A stretch of DNA of 64,000 nt, taken from Auricularia sp. M13. Its lineage: Eukaryota > Basidiomycota > Agaricomycetes > Auriculariales > Auriculariaceae. Location: NCBI GenBank assembly GCA_037042915.1, contig CM073196.1, positions 4,092,001-4,156,000 on the forward strand, read 5' to 3'. Shown here piece after piece: positions 34,384 to 46,066 of the stretch. The translations under genes were made by a program, and so were the position numbers. The notes under the pieces were generated by a model, which made no database searches, had not been told where the DNA came from, and worked only from the letters and a program-made list of their open reading frames with translations. Every line of letters begins with the position of its first letter. Within the stretch, counting starts at the first letter, position 1.

Positions 34384-37300
34384 AGAATAGCTTTCGAAGT
34401 CCGCCGGCTTCTTGCGTGCGGCTGAACCCGGATCGGCATTTGCCGACTCTTGTCCTTTGCCCAATTCCACCAGGTCCCAAACTGCTTCACGGACGCTTCA
34501 ACCTCCCTTTACTGTTTCCAACTCGAGATTAGCGCTTATTTTTTTCTCTACGTTTACCGCTAACGACGCGACTCAGGAGTCTCTTTAGCACCGCTTAATC
34601 TGCAGCAGTGCAGCGGCTGCAGCGCAGCTCGCTGGCTGTCGTCATTCAAAAATTCAATCGGTCCGAATAGTAATGTATGCACACCTTTTGATAAATGCCT
34701 TTTGACGGCCTTCCACCCGAGATATATGCCTTAGATAGTCAAACACCCTTCCGCCATTGCGATGGAAAACCATGCACTTGTCTCCATGCCTGGGTGCATT
34801 TCTTGCGTTTGATGGACTATTTTTTACGCGGATGAACACGCAAAGTTCTTCATAACATTGCGCAGTACCTCATTCCTGCGTGTTCAAAGATTGGGGTTTT
34901 GCCGTTTGGCCTCTCTCACTTTGGGCCCATAAATTTGCGGGAGCTGTCGGAATAATATCGGAGCGTGAATTCGAGGCGGGCAGACATTGCAAAGGGTAAG
35001 CATCGAGTTAGGTTCAGCATGGCGATCTGGACCGTGCCCACGCATTCCTTCAGGGCATCGCAACCGCGAATTCTCCGCAACAGAATAGATAGAATAGAAG
35101 ACGCCACCGATATCAAACGGGGAAGCACTGGCATTCCAGAGCTCCAGCAACGCCGAAGATTGGCGGAATGTTGCATATGTACATGCGATCTGCGCTGATG
35201 CCTGTGCCTCGCCCAGCGGCCGGGTCTCTGGCGGACATGCTAACCAGTGGCCAAATATGCAATCGGAGGTGCATGGATCCACTGGCAGAAGAGCAGACGT
35301 GGCGCTGGCAGTGGCGCTGGGCGCGGATAGGTGGCACGTCCCGGACAGGACCTCTCCAAGATTCAGCACCGGATAGACCGCCGCGGCTCGGGGACTGCTT
35401 ATTCGGGATTCACGCATGGATTGGCTGGCGTTGCAGGCACCCGCGTCGCATTTGTATTCAGGGGCGTGGAAGGCCGGCGGTCGAAATTCCCCACCGAGTG
35501 ACGTGCCGCTAAGTGGGATCAGCGACGTCTTAAAGCGGGTGAGCGTGGGAAACGGCGGAGAAATGCCCGGCCAGTGGGGGGAAAGACTGCAATCCCAGGC
35601 TGTTGCGTTGTTTGCTCTGTGCTCGTGCGCACGAAAGGCGTGGGACAGGAGAGCAGCTGATCACTGCGCCTAATCTTCTGGGAGTCATTAGGCCGCATTC
35701 GCGCGCTGTTTAGCCTTTTTGCAGGCGCGGAGCAGCGGCAAACAAATGTCGCCATGCATCGAGCGCCGGGCGGACCTTATGTACTTTAAGAATTCGAAGC
35801 AAGAAACATCACCTGCATGATGCAAACTCTGCCTCAGAATAAACAAACATGAACGCTTCCGAGTCCCGAAGGTGAATCGATGCGCGTCCTTGCATGAGTC
35901 AGTGTCTAGGATCCGGGTTTGTTGTCGAGGCTGTCTAAACGCCAACTTGGCCAAACAAGCAAGAATAAACAATTAATCTCGCCTGCCTGTTGTTGGGCCA
36001 TGGCATAGTCTGACGTAGGTCTGGCCGTCAGGGATGCTCGTATCCAAGTACCTGCAATCATTGTTCGGACTAGACACCGGATCCGCCTCTGTGGCGTCGG
36101 GAGCATGGCCAAACAACGCTAGACATAAGAATGTGCCACCCACTTAGATCCAGACACCGTTTCTTATTATTATTGTAGCCAGGCTTCACGTATACACGCG
36201 GGAAATAACATGGACAATGTTTTGGCCTGGTGGTGCAGTTCCTGGTCTGGTATGACCAATTTATTTCACTATCATAGCCGCATTGCCACTGAGATGTCTG
36301 CCTGGGCCTGAGCTCCGTTTAATAACGACGTAAACGGCGTGAAGAGACAGCAGCATGACGTACCATCTCTATAATACTCCTGGATCGTGATTCTAATTGA
36401 ATGCCGTCAGTTTGGGCATGTAAGATCCTGCGTGGCGATCGCACAATTGATTCTCGGGAACCTTGCTTCTGGACAGAATTGCCATTTATTCTCAGGAGTT
36501 GAGGCTGGCAGCTCAGTGCGCGCATATCATCGTGAGACCGGCGATCTCCCCTGAGGCTACCGGTTGGCAATACGATCGAGTCGTACGTACGAACGTGCAG
36601 AACAGCTGCATTAACTGACAACTAATGATCCGCTGCTCTCAAAGTCAGAGAGTAAACCGGCTTCAAATGAGCGAATCGTCCGTCGGTTGTGGTTTAATAT
36701 GAGAATCCGATCATAGACGATCGACTGGAATATGGGACTTGGCGCCACCGCGTGTGCGATGCTCGCCATTCTGGAACGCGTGAAATGCTCGATGTGTCAA
36801 GACATACGGCGTGCCTGGCCCCAAAGTTGAATGCCCGCCGCTGATCATCCTTTGGGATCCGGTACGTCAAGCGGCAGTTCCAGCTTCGGAAATGCAAACA
36901 AGCCCTTCTCCGGAGCAGCTGTCTTTCCCCGCAGTATCCAATAGCGTGGCGTACGCCTGACCCAGCCGGAGAACGACTCGCCGTGCCGGCGACATGATAG
37001 GCTGGACTCGCGTGAGCGTGCAGGGCTCACAATTCCCGCACCCGTCGAGAGCTGTTCGCCGAGTAAACAATGTAGCATGCCTCGGTGTTTAGAAAAAGTG
37101 GAATAGGACCAGTGTCTCAAATGCCTGGACTTCAAGGCTTTGACGCTGGTCGCGGTATGAATGCCGTCCCAGCACTGAAGATCTGGCGGACACAGGGACG
37201 TCCCAGGCGCCGTGGCCCGTGAGATGTCGGCGGAGAGCATGACCCCGGCCAGATGTGCGTGCGAACTGACTGTACACAGCTATCAATCTGACAGTGACAT

Positions 37301-37463
37301 GTCCGAGGAGTCTGTCCGAAGATGTGTTATGGACACAGGCAGGACACAGGTACGTTGCAGCGCCAGTCCAAAGTGGTCTGAAACTAGAAGAGGGAGTTGG
37401 GAATGTTGTTGGCAGTCTGAAGAACTGCTGACGACAGCGTGAAACCGAGTGCTTGAATAGCCG

Positions 37464-37557
37464 GATAGCATCCAGAGAACTGATGACCAGAGATGCAGTG
37501 GAGAATATGTGATAGTATCCAGAGAGCTGATGACCAGAGGTGTAGTAGTGAATTGGT
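37464..37557. repeat. Two tandem copies of a 47-bp unit
   Basis: The unit beginning GATAGCATCCAGAGAACTGA at 37464 repeats at 37511 as GATAGTATCCAGAGAGCTGA. The first 35 bases are close to identical, and the two copies are directly adjacent. Confidence 0.75.
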
Positions 37558-38215
37558 ATATGCGGTTGCACATGCAGAGAAGGTCCTCAGGCAGGGTGTA
37601 ATAAGCAGCATGGGAAGAACAAGAGGTGGCATTCAAGGTCCAGGGACATCGATATCGATTGAGGTGTAGTAAGGCACAGCAGCTCGTCAAGACGCAAACA
37701 TTCCGCCCAGTTTGCTGGCGCGGAGCGGATGTGCGGTGGTGGTGGTGATGGTGAAAGAATTGCAGCCAGCCAGTAGCAAAGGACACTCAGTTCCAGTTGG
37801 TGTGGATGCGCTGGAGCTGTGTATGAGTAGCAAAGGAAGCTGTAAACGGCTGGGATTCAATTAGCCAAACGCTGAGAACGCGCGGAGCGGCGTGCATACG
37901 CTCTTGGGCACTGTGAGGCAATCCGGAGATGTGCGAACGCGCCGCGGGAGCTGATTGAGCGTGTGAGGAGTAGGCGACGTGTCCGAGCGGGATTGAGTTA
38001 CTAAAAAAGGAAATATGGGTAATTCGAAGGAACGGAAGAAACTGAGCAAAGGAACTTGGGAAGGGAAGAGGCGAAGGAGGCAAATATAGGAGGCGTATCG
38101 TATCGGCGTCACCCGGATTTGGTTCCCCCTTTCACCCGCGACATCGCAGGATCGAGCCCGCGTCGTCCCCCCACTTTCTGTGCTTGCATTTTGGGGTCCG
38201 TTAGTACTGGGGCTC

Positions 38216-41200
38216 ATGGATTACTCGGTGCCGAGCTTGACGGCGCCGCCCGTGCCGCCGCCGTCGTTCGCCGCGTACCCGACCGACTACCAGTTCCCGC
38301 CGACGCCGGCGCACGGTCCGGGGCCCGCTCAAATTGACGTCGAAAGCGACATTGGAAGGTGTGTTGTCGTCGGCAGCGGCAGCGTCGGCGAGGTCGGCTC
38401 ATCGTCGCCCGTAGCATCGAGCGCAGCATCCGGTTCGCACGGCACTCGTTGCAGCAACACAAGCTGGGCGAATGCCGCCGGTCGCTGCTGGAAGCCCAGG
38501 CGCTGCTGGGCCAGGTGCTGGCGATCATCCCGCTTTCACCCCAGCACCAGCAGCACCAGCCCATTGCAGGCCCGTCGCGCACGGGACTCGATGCCGACCC
38601 GCCGCGGTACGGCGCGACGAGCCAGAAGCGGCGCGTCGACGAGCTGCCCAGCCAGCGCGTGGAGAAGGCGCTCAAGTTCAACGGCTACAACCCGCCGGAC
38701 GGCCACCTGCACCCCGCCTTCGTCGACGGGCCTCCGGCGGACATCAAGCTGACGCTGCCGGGCTCGTCCATCCAGAGCTATCCGGATCCGGTCGCCGCGC
38801 CCGACAGCGCGTACGCCGACTCGCCCGACGTGACCATGTTCGCCGAGGCGCGCCCGTCGCCGATACGTCCGACGTTCGCCCAGCAGCAACAGTACGCAGC
38901 CGCCTCGACGCCGCCGTCGACGCAGTACGCCCACTCGCCCGCCAGCAGCGTCGCCTTCCCAGCCCCCGGCACTGCCAGCGTCCAAACGTCGCCGTCGTTC
39001 GCTCAGGCGATGACACAGATGCCCATGTTCGCAGCCAGCACAGATTCGCCTACAGACGTCAAGCCCAGCCCGCCAGCCGCCATGACACTGCCCAACACCG
39101 TCGAGCCCGCGCTGTCGGTCTCTGCATCGCCGCCGCCCAGCTCGGGAAGCGGCACACTCAATCCTAACGACCTCCCGCCCGACTTGCGTCTCGCGATCGA
39201 CGAGATCTTCTTCAGTTTCGTCGATGGTGTCTGTTCGAACCGTGCGTGCAACTTTCTTGCCAACTTTATTTTCGTTCATCTCTATTTCTGTTAAGTGGAC
39301 GCCACCGACCCCAAGGGCGAAGCCATCCACCAGACCCTCATGGCCAAGAAGATGCAGCGCCTCGACGAGAGCCCCGACTACCGCCCTTTCCGCTTCCGCA
39401 TCCAAGCCTTTACCAACGGCTTCCTCGACCTCGTGCGTCGTTGCCCTTCTGTCTCACAATGCCGTGCTCATCATCTTCCGGTTCTTTGTCCCTTCTCTTC
39501 CACCCCGGCCATGACACATACGCGTTCTTGATTGTCTCACCGTGCTCAATCACCCGCCTGCTGCGCCTTCTCCTGTGCGCGTTCCTGATTTCATTCTTGT
39601 CGATGTCGATCCGCCGGTCTGCGCGCGCTTCTTCCGTCTTACCTCTCACACGCGCTGCTATCGATGGGCACTCTATCATGGCGTATTCGTCGGCGTCCGA
39701 TGTCCGAACGCCTTCCTACACGTGCGCCTATGTTCTTGCGGTGTGTGCCCGCCCGTGCCTTTGCAACGCGCTTCTCGTTCGCCTGCCTTGCTTCGTCCTC
39801 CGCCGTATCTGCACTCTCCTGATGATATCAAATCATACCTGCTCCTGGTGGACGGTCTTTTCTTTCTTATTTCTATCCTTTTTATCTTTATTTCATTTTA
39901 TTTTTGATCTTCATTACATTTTTATTTCTATATTTCCATTTTTATGTTATCATCCCGCTTCCCGTTGGTTCATGCTACCTCCGGCCGCTCCCATCTTCTC
40001 ATTCTAATTGCTGCGTTCTGCACGCTACACGCTCCCCGGTCGTATTTCTGTCCCCGCCAATGCTCTCCTCCCCTCCTCTGCCGCTCCTGCTACGATGGCT
40101 GTGCACCCCATACTTTCTACTGCACGCCCCACGGTGTTCACGATCGTCTGTCTTATCGGTGCATGACGCCCGCCGCCTCCGTCTCCGCCTTCCATTTTTC
40201 CATTTCGACGATTCCAACTGTCGCCCGGCACCGGCATATCATGACGCGGTATATGCCCGACTCGCATTTCCCCGCGCCCGCTTTTGCCTCGTTTTGCCCC
40301 GCGTTACCCCTATCTTCCCTGAACGCGCGCGCGCGCGTCGACGCTGCTCCCGTTTCCGGGCCTCGTGTTCGCAATGCCTTCCCGACGACCCTTCTGCCCC
40401 TGCTACCCTTCCCATTTGCCTGCCCCGCTCCGTCTCCCGCCCGCGCGCCCGCTTGCACGTGCTCCTCGCCTTGCGCTCCCGCGCCCGTCCTGCTCCCTTG
40501 TACGCCTGACCGCCCGCCGATAGCTCGCGAAGCGCGGATACCCGGAGGATAAGCTGCCCACGAAGAAAGTGCGGCATTACCTGTGGACCCATCCCTACAT
40601 TTCAAGATACAATGAGGAGGGGAAGAAGGTGCGTCTGTTACGCTTATTGTGCAGGTGGAAGTGCATTTACTCATGACTTTCTGATGTATTTTCCTCGCAT
40701 ACGCAATCGTCGTCCACCGTCCCATCGCCTACCTTGCCGATGCTCGCCACGTTCCCCTTTCAACCCGGCGCACGCTCATAGACCAAGTCCAAAGGCAACC
40801 ACATCTGGTCCGTCGAGGCGCGGCGTGTGCAGTCGCACGAGACGCGCGGCCCGGGCGAGGCAGGCCCGGGTGGCGGCGTGTGGACGTTCCGCAAGTTCGA
40901 GCGACGCATAGCGGGCAGCCCGCCGGGCGTGGCGTACGTCGGTGTGCGCTGGGCTTGGGCGCCGCGCGTATGGGACCCGCAGGCGCCCCGCGTTGGCGGC
41001 GAGGTGTCCTGGAGCTCCCCTCCCGACGGCCTTCTCGGATGGCTGAAGTGGAAGGGCGGAGAACTGTGTGGGGTCCCCCGCGAGGGCGATGTCGGCGGCG
41101 AGGTCGTCGTTCGTGCGCATGTAAGCATTTTCTTCTTTTGCTTTTTCATATTCATTTTTGGTGCTTTCGATGGTTCACGCGCTATTATGCGCCCACAGTG

Positions 41201-42314
41201 GCTTCGGCGCGACTGGCGCTCGCGCTGCGCTGCAGTGCCGTTCTTCGTTTCCTCGCATGCTGACCTTCATCACTCCCTTCCCGTTTGCAGTTCGTGCACG
41301 ATGGCAAGGACGTTCACCTCGAGCACAAGTTCACGCTGCAGGTGGCGCCTATGGGGGCCGACGTCGGCAGTGTGCGTCCGCGCCGACCTACGCTCGACAA
41401 TGCCCGCCGGATCCTGAGCGAGCCCGCCGTGGCGAGTCGACGAACAGTCAGGTCAGCTTGGGATCATCCTCGTATCCAGGTGTTATTACTGACGCAGCCA
41501 CACTCTCCCTGCATATTGACTACTTTGTTCGACAATGGACTATCTGAAACGCTGGATCACACTCATGCCAAACTTCCTGAACAGGCGCGCGTCCATAGCG
41601 GAGATCCCGAGCACGGGCGGAGTGGACCAGGTGACACAGGTGGTCGCTGCAACAGCCAAACGCGTTTCCATCGCACAGCGCTCGACCAACAACCCCTCTA
41701 CGCTCGCCGCACTTGCTAAGCAGGAACAGGTGCTACTCGCTGCGTCAGCCCCGGCAGCCAGCCCGAACCTGCTTCAGGCCACGCAGGAAGTCGTGCTCGC
41801 CGCCGCACACCATCTGCAAGCGGAGAAGCCGCCTGGTGAAGGCGTCATGGTGAACGAGGTGATCCTCGCGACGCAGGCCGCTGTCGCCCAAGCCGTGCTT
41901 CTCAGTCCCGAGCGCGCGAGCGACGTGGACGTGATGCGCACAGCGGGCGCACTGCAGCAGCAGGTGCCGGCCGGCGCGTTCGGCGTGTCTGTCGCCCTCC
42001 CGCCAAACGCGATCAACGGGCTTGGAATGCCTGTCACGATGAACATGTCCATGCCGCCACCGCCTCCCGTTCAGATACCCAGCATGCCGCCTGCGCTGCC
42101 GCCCGACGGCCTCATGATGCCCGGCATGGTCGGCGAGATGGTTGGCGTGTCGGTGCAGCAGGATACGAACCTTATGCTTCCTCCGCCACTGCCGCCACCG
42201 GCGGATTACATCGTCCAACAGTCGCCGACGATGGCACCCGCAGAGTACCAGCAGCAACAACAACAGCTGCCTATGCCGCAGCTGCATAGGCATATGCACG
42301 GCTCGCTCATGTAG
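38216..42314 (+). CDS. Unassigned Pro/Gln-rich nuclear-type protein, possible transcriptional regulator
   Basis: I do not recognise the family. The start MDYSVPSLTAPPVPPPSFAA at 38216 is followed by an intron (38359-38414) and a helical stretch SIRFARHSLQQHKLGECRRSLLE. A long Ser/Pro/Gln-rich part follows. A compact, conserved-looking segment then runs from DLRLAIDEIFFSFV, through GEAIHQTLMAKKMQRLDESP and YRPFRFRIQAFTNGFLDL, to GYPEDKLPTKKVRHYLWTHP. After that come NHIWSVEARR, WTFRKFERRIAG, VAYVGVRWAWAPRVWDPQ and HLEHKFTLQVAP, and finally a low-complexity tail with Pro- and Gln-runs ending HGSLM. Seven introns are needed; one, 39433-40523, is 1,091 nt. The central part looks like a folded domain between activation-type regions, so a regulator is a reasonable guess only. 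Confidence 0.75.
39433..40523 (+). other. 1,091-nt pyrimidine-rich intron
   Basis: The donor GTGCGT at 39433 follows GFLDL and the acceptor TAG at 40521-40523 precedes LAKRGYPEDKL; both sides are phase 0. The sense strand is dominated by C and T, including a T-rich block near 39860-39960 and a GCGCGCGCGC run near 40325. ORFs inside it are composition artefacts. Confidence 0.8.
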
Positions 42315-43579
42315 GCGACGTTCGTGCCTGAGCGGGCTCCGTTGGGCCATTCTGGAGGCTCTCCTCGCTCAGGCTGTCCTAGCTTGCACACTCGGCTCCA
42401 TGTGGCGACCGGGCCGTGTCTTCAAGATACCCCCCAGCTGCCTGTGTCGCACGTTACGCCATTCTCCGTCCTCTTGCTGATCTCACTCGCTCGCGCTATG
42501 CTCTCCGCCTCTATCCGTCTCATCCTCAAACTCTCACACACGACCCGCATGTGCATTTCCCCCCCTTTCTCGTATTCGCATCCTCCCTTGGGCTTTTGTG
42601 TCGGGCTTCCGGTTCTGTTTATGCCGCCATCCATCTCATCTGGACTATCTCTCTCATCTCTCTCTCAAAACGGCATATTTCCTCTGCCTCTCCTCTTACG
42701 ATCTCTCGCAAAATCTTGTTGCTGCTCCCGGACCGTGTAGCCATTTGTATCTCTGTGTACTGTTACAGTGTTACCTGTCCCCCACCCGTGACCCGATGTA
42801 CAAACGCTCGCCTCGGACGGCGCTTTTTTGGCAAATGGAATGTCCTAGACTTTATTCTGTTTTGGTGTTGCCCTTTCCCGTTCCTTCGTGTAGGCACGAC
42901 TCTGGCCTCAGTAGTCGGAACGTTTCGAATTGTTTCATCCTGACTGCCGCCGCTTTCAATTTGCACCGAGCGTTTCGAAGTTCTTGGGTCCGACCAGGGT
43001 TCATCGCGTAGACCACATGAGCATTGAGTTATGCGACGCACCAGGCAATAACTATAGCTTTCAGTGAGGAGCATTGATTCCTACAACTACCGTTGTGGCA
43101 CCATAATTGAGGTATCATCGAGGACGCTGCATATCTGCCGCAGCGCCCAAGCAGCCTGTGCGGTGAATTTGCCCCTTCATTGCTGGTTCCTTGAACCCAT
43201 TGTTGAAGCCACTCAGCGTTTGAGAATAGGAGAGCCTGGTCACGAGATGCGAGCGATGGAAGCGGAGGCCAGGCGGTGCACGATTGCGCCATCTGCGATA
43301 GCTGCCACAGGAGTACCGCCCAGTGAAGGAAGTAAGCACAGCAGCGGACACCATGACCCAGACCCAGTCCCACAGAGAAGACCGCCGGAGATCAGGCAAA
43401 GCTCTGGTAGAACTCTCGAAGTGCAGAGCAGAACGGAAGCAAGCTGGAACGCCAGATCGGGGAAATCGACGGAGATCGCACGAAGACACGTAGGCACGGG
43501 TTCAGGAGCGTCGAGAGCAATACTGGTGTTACAGAGATCGATAACGAAGTTGGAGCGATATACAGCGACCGCGGCCTGC
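42315..43579. other. 3' flank of the unassigned regulator gene, pyrimidine-rich, then intergenic
   Basis: From about 42400 to 42900 the plus strand stays rich in C and T, like the long intron of the upstream gene, and probably forms its 3' UTR. ORFs on both strands are low-complexity shadows. From 43000 to 43579 I see nothing supportable. Confidence 0.45.
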
Positions 43580-43967
43580 TTAAACCACAGTCTCCCCGGA
43601 GATGACCTGGGGTGGGGAAAATCAGCTATAGGGAAAGAATAATGACCGAATGCACGCACCTCCTTGCCCGTCTTCTTGATGCGTTCCAGCACAGTGTCGT
43701 ACGGCAGCGGGGTGTTGACTATAACTTCCTGCTTCTCCAGGCTCACGTCGAAGCTCTCGACGCCTAGACACCGAGGGTCAGCGCGGTATTATGCGAAGAT
43801 AGTCGAAATATGGATGTACCCTCTGTCTTCTGCAGAGCACGGGTCACGGCGCCAGAGCAACCGCCGCAGGTCATCTTCACGTTAAACTTGTATGTGTGCG
43901 ACTAGAGCAAGCCAACAAGCCATTCAGCGAGGTCCACGAGCAAGGCTCCATTGCAGCTCACCGACAT
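43580..43967 (-). CDS. ATX1: Copper metallochaperone Atx1
   Basis: Atx1 is a cytosolic copper chaperone that delivers Cu(I) to the P-type ATPase of the secretory pathway. The heavy-metal-associated domain is complete: HTYKFNVKMTCGGCSGAVTR with the MxCxxC metal site, then VESFDVSLEKQEVIVNT and LPYDTVLERIKKTGKEV. The first coding exon is just six nucleotides (ATG TCG, 43967-43962). A GTGAGC intron follows, and the next exon begins SHTYKF. Later introns separate the end of exon 2 from VESFDV and KTGKE from VISGETVV. The stop TAA is at 43580-43582. The product is about 73 residues, the normal Atx1 length. An open frame running on to 43240 is intron read-through. Confidence 0.93.
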
Positions 43968-44426
43968 AGGGTCACGTATGGCGAACAGAGGAGAGTGATG
44001 TGGCTGACACTGCCAACTTGCCGAGCTTTATCAGGCCCGATAGACGCCGGGCGGTGCTGGGACCGTTACAATTACAAAGCTCAGGCTTATAAAGCAAGAT
44101 TAACAAAGACAAATTGGTTGGGCTGTAAAGGCGCCAGACAGCCTGAGGTACAATATCCGATTCCTGGTGGCGAGGCGAATGGAACCTGCGGCCTATCCAC
44201 GTGTCCACGCCCAGCTGCCTGTGCCACGTCTGTTCTTCTGCCAGTACAGCCCGGTGCCTCCAGCGTTCTGGCGCTATACCCCCCCCCCCCCAGCAGACCC
44301 CGGCCGAATAGGCATCGAATGGGTGAAAAGCAGTGTCTGAACGACTCTGAACATCTGGCCATCAGCCAGCATGCACGGTAGTACTGGTGCAGTCAAGCAG
44401 AGAACCAAGGGGGGAAATGTATACGA
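43968..44426. other. Intergenic with a 13-C homopolymer
   Basis: There is no gene. A run of 13 consecutive C lies at 44279-44291. This is the upstream region of ATX1 and the 3' flank of the F-box gene. Confidence 0.6.
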
Positions 44427-45989
44427 CTAGGAAAATGTAGGTGAATATAGTTGGTAGTCCCTCACACATCCTCTTGGCCGCGTTACTAGGGTCGTGTCGA
44501 TGAAAACTCGGTCTACAAGCTGCTCCAGTCTGGGCTTCATCCACGAGGGAAAGACACTGCGGTCTAACTCCATCTCGCCCTCCTGTCGGACGCTGAGCTC
44601 CTGGATACGCGCGCACATCGCGACTTCCGCCTTCGTGCATTGATTTCTATACCGCAAGAAACTGACGAGGCTGGTAGTCGCGGCGATGCAGAATGCGCAC
44701 TGGACGTGTTGCAGCGTCTCGACGCCCCCGAGAGCCCGGGGCAATGTTGCCCAGTCGTGATAATACTCTAGCATGCTCGGGGCGGTGAACCCTTCTAGCC
44801 GCAGCGTGTGCACATTCGGGAAGCTGTCTAACATGGCGAGATACCGGGGGAGCGCAATCGTCAGCGGGCTCGACCAGTCCGCTGCAACAAGGGCGACGGT
44901 GTGCAGGGACCTCCAGGTGGGTGACTTCTTGATGAAAGCCTCGAATATTTTGTGCGCTGATGCGCTGTTGCCGACTTCGAGCGTCTGTAAAAGTGGGAGA
45001 TCGTCCGATGAGCGGAAACAGTTGAAAACTGTGCAGTCCAGGTCCCTCAATTTCCTCAGCTGCTGGAAACGGAGATGAACCGGGTTCACAACGCGTTGCA
45101 CGGCAAGCGTGTGCAACACCGGCCAGGCAGTCGCAATGTCGCGCAGGTCGAGGCCGGACAAAGTGAGGTGCGTGCTGAAAGACTCGACGTTGGACAGAGC
45201 CGCGGTGTCGATGAGTTCGAACGGAATACTTCCCAAATCGAGTTTGCGGAGTTGAGGACATAGCGTCAGAATACACGCGCCGTCGGTGATACGGTCCGTG
45301 ATGCCCTCGAACACGACCTCCTCCAGCTGCAGCAACGGCGCCATTAACAGAGGCAGGACCGAGTCAGCGAAACGCAAGTCGGCCGTGGGGCCGCTGACCG
45401 CGCTGTTCATCCGCCAGTGGACGCGGAGAGTGCGACAGCGGGCGAGAAGCCGGGCGAGCAAGTCGCACTTGCGCCCGTCGGCGACCGTCGTCCAGTGCAT
45501 CGCGTAGTCCAGCGTGACGTCGAGCGTGCAGGTGCGCGCGCGGGGCAGCATGAGGTCGAGGTAGCGCACAAGGTCCGTTGCGCAGCGCCGCATGTTGAGT
45601 GTGATGCGCATCCACAGCGGCGCGCAGGAGAGTGCCGCGGCACGCCAGTGCCGGCACACAGCAGCGGCGGTGAATGCGGGCGGGAGGACGCGATCGCCGA
45701 AATCAGGAGGCTCCTGGTCGTCCTCCGATGGCGCGGGAGTGACGTACGATGCGGCCCATATGTTGAATATCTCCGCCAGGACGTCAAACGGGAGAGTTGT
45801 AAATGGGCCCGAACGGCGGGCGAGACGGGATTGAGCGGAGCGCACGTTGGCCAGCGCCGCGGAGATCTTCGAGTGCGCTTCGGGAGTGACGGTAATATAT
45901 TCCACAACGGACTGGAGAGCGGATGCTGAGGCTGCGAGTTCGCGTCCTGTCTGGGCAAGTACGTCCAATGTTATATCTCGCCCCTCCAT
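44427..45989 (-). CDS. F-box/LRR protein, intronless
   Basis: This single-exon gene encodes a probable SCF substrate receptor. The F-box appears as FTTLPFDVLAEIFNIWAASY followed by FTAAAVCRHWRAAALSCAPLW. It is followed by irregular leucine-rich repeats (RLLARCRTLRVHW, LCPQLRKLDLGSIPF, WPVLHTLAVQRV, FPNVHTLRLEGF) and the C-terminus RGCVRDYQLYSPTFS. I chose MEGRDITLDVLAQTGREL at 45989. An in-frame Met at 46049 would add 20 residues but lies only about 20 nt from a TATA-like element, so transcripts probably start downstream of it. The N-terminal coiled region (ALQSVVEYITVTPEAHSKI) before the F-box is common in mushroom F-box/LRR genes. Its target is unknown. Confidence 0.88.
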   Translation of the reverse strand: MEGRDITLDVLAQTGRELAASASALQSVVEYITVTPEAHSKISAALANVRSAQSRLARRSGPFTTLPFDVLAEIFNIWAASYVTPAPSEDDQEPPDFGDRVLPPAFTAAAVCRHWRAAALSCAPLWMRITLNMRRCATDLVRYLDLMLPRARTCTLDVTLDYAMHWTTVADGRKCDLLARLLARCRTLRVHWRMNSAVSGPTADLRFADSVLPLLMAPLLQLEEVVFEGITDRITDGACILTLCPQLRKLDLGSIPFELIDTAALSNVESFSTHLTLSGLDLRDIATAWPVLHTLAVQRVVNPVHLRFQQLRKLRDLDCTVFNCFRSSDDLPLLQTLEVGNSASAHKIFEAFIKKSPTWRSLHTVALVAADWSSPLTIALPRYLAMLDSFPNVHTLRLEGFTAPSMLEYYHDWATLPRALGGVETLQHVQCAFCIAATTSLVSFLRYRNQCTKAEVAMCARIQELSVRQEGEMELDRSVFPSWMKPRLEQLVDRVFIDTTLVTRPRGCVRDYQLYSPTFS

Positions 45990-46066
45990 GATGTCTTTGG
46001 CGGAAGGTTGGCTGTGGGTGGAATGATCAGGTTCGATACTCACCTCCAAGGGTGAAGATGTACTTG

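Larger units (their letters stand above)
34008..38215. other. 4.2 kb gene-poor region
   Basis: No confident gene was found. The longest ORFs are 34884-35417 (-, 177 residues), 35168-35512 (+), 36845-37240 (-) and 37089-37571 (-); they overlap each other in several frames and show no family motif. The 36845-37240 ORF contains RTPRYWILRGKT, which looks protein-like but is unassigned. The region holds a tandem repeat at 37464-37557 and an E-box-like palindrome at about 34360. It probably also contains long upstream regions for both flanking genes. Confidence 0.45.

Noticed and set aside
34884-35417. 177-residue minus-strand ORF in the gene-poor interval
   Set aside because: It overlaps equally open frames on the plus strand and shows no recognisable pattern.
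40320-40340. GC dinucleotide run as possible Z-DNA or repeat element
   Set aside because: It is a short alternating run inside the long intron with no flanking structure; ordinary simple sequence.
39246-40552. Long plus-strand ORFs of 200-250 residues within 39.2-40.6 kb
   Set aside because: They lie in a pyrimidine-rich intron and are rich in Pro, Leu, Phe and Ser by composition; conserved protein continuity requires the region to be spliced out.
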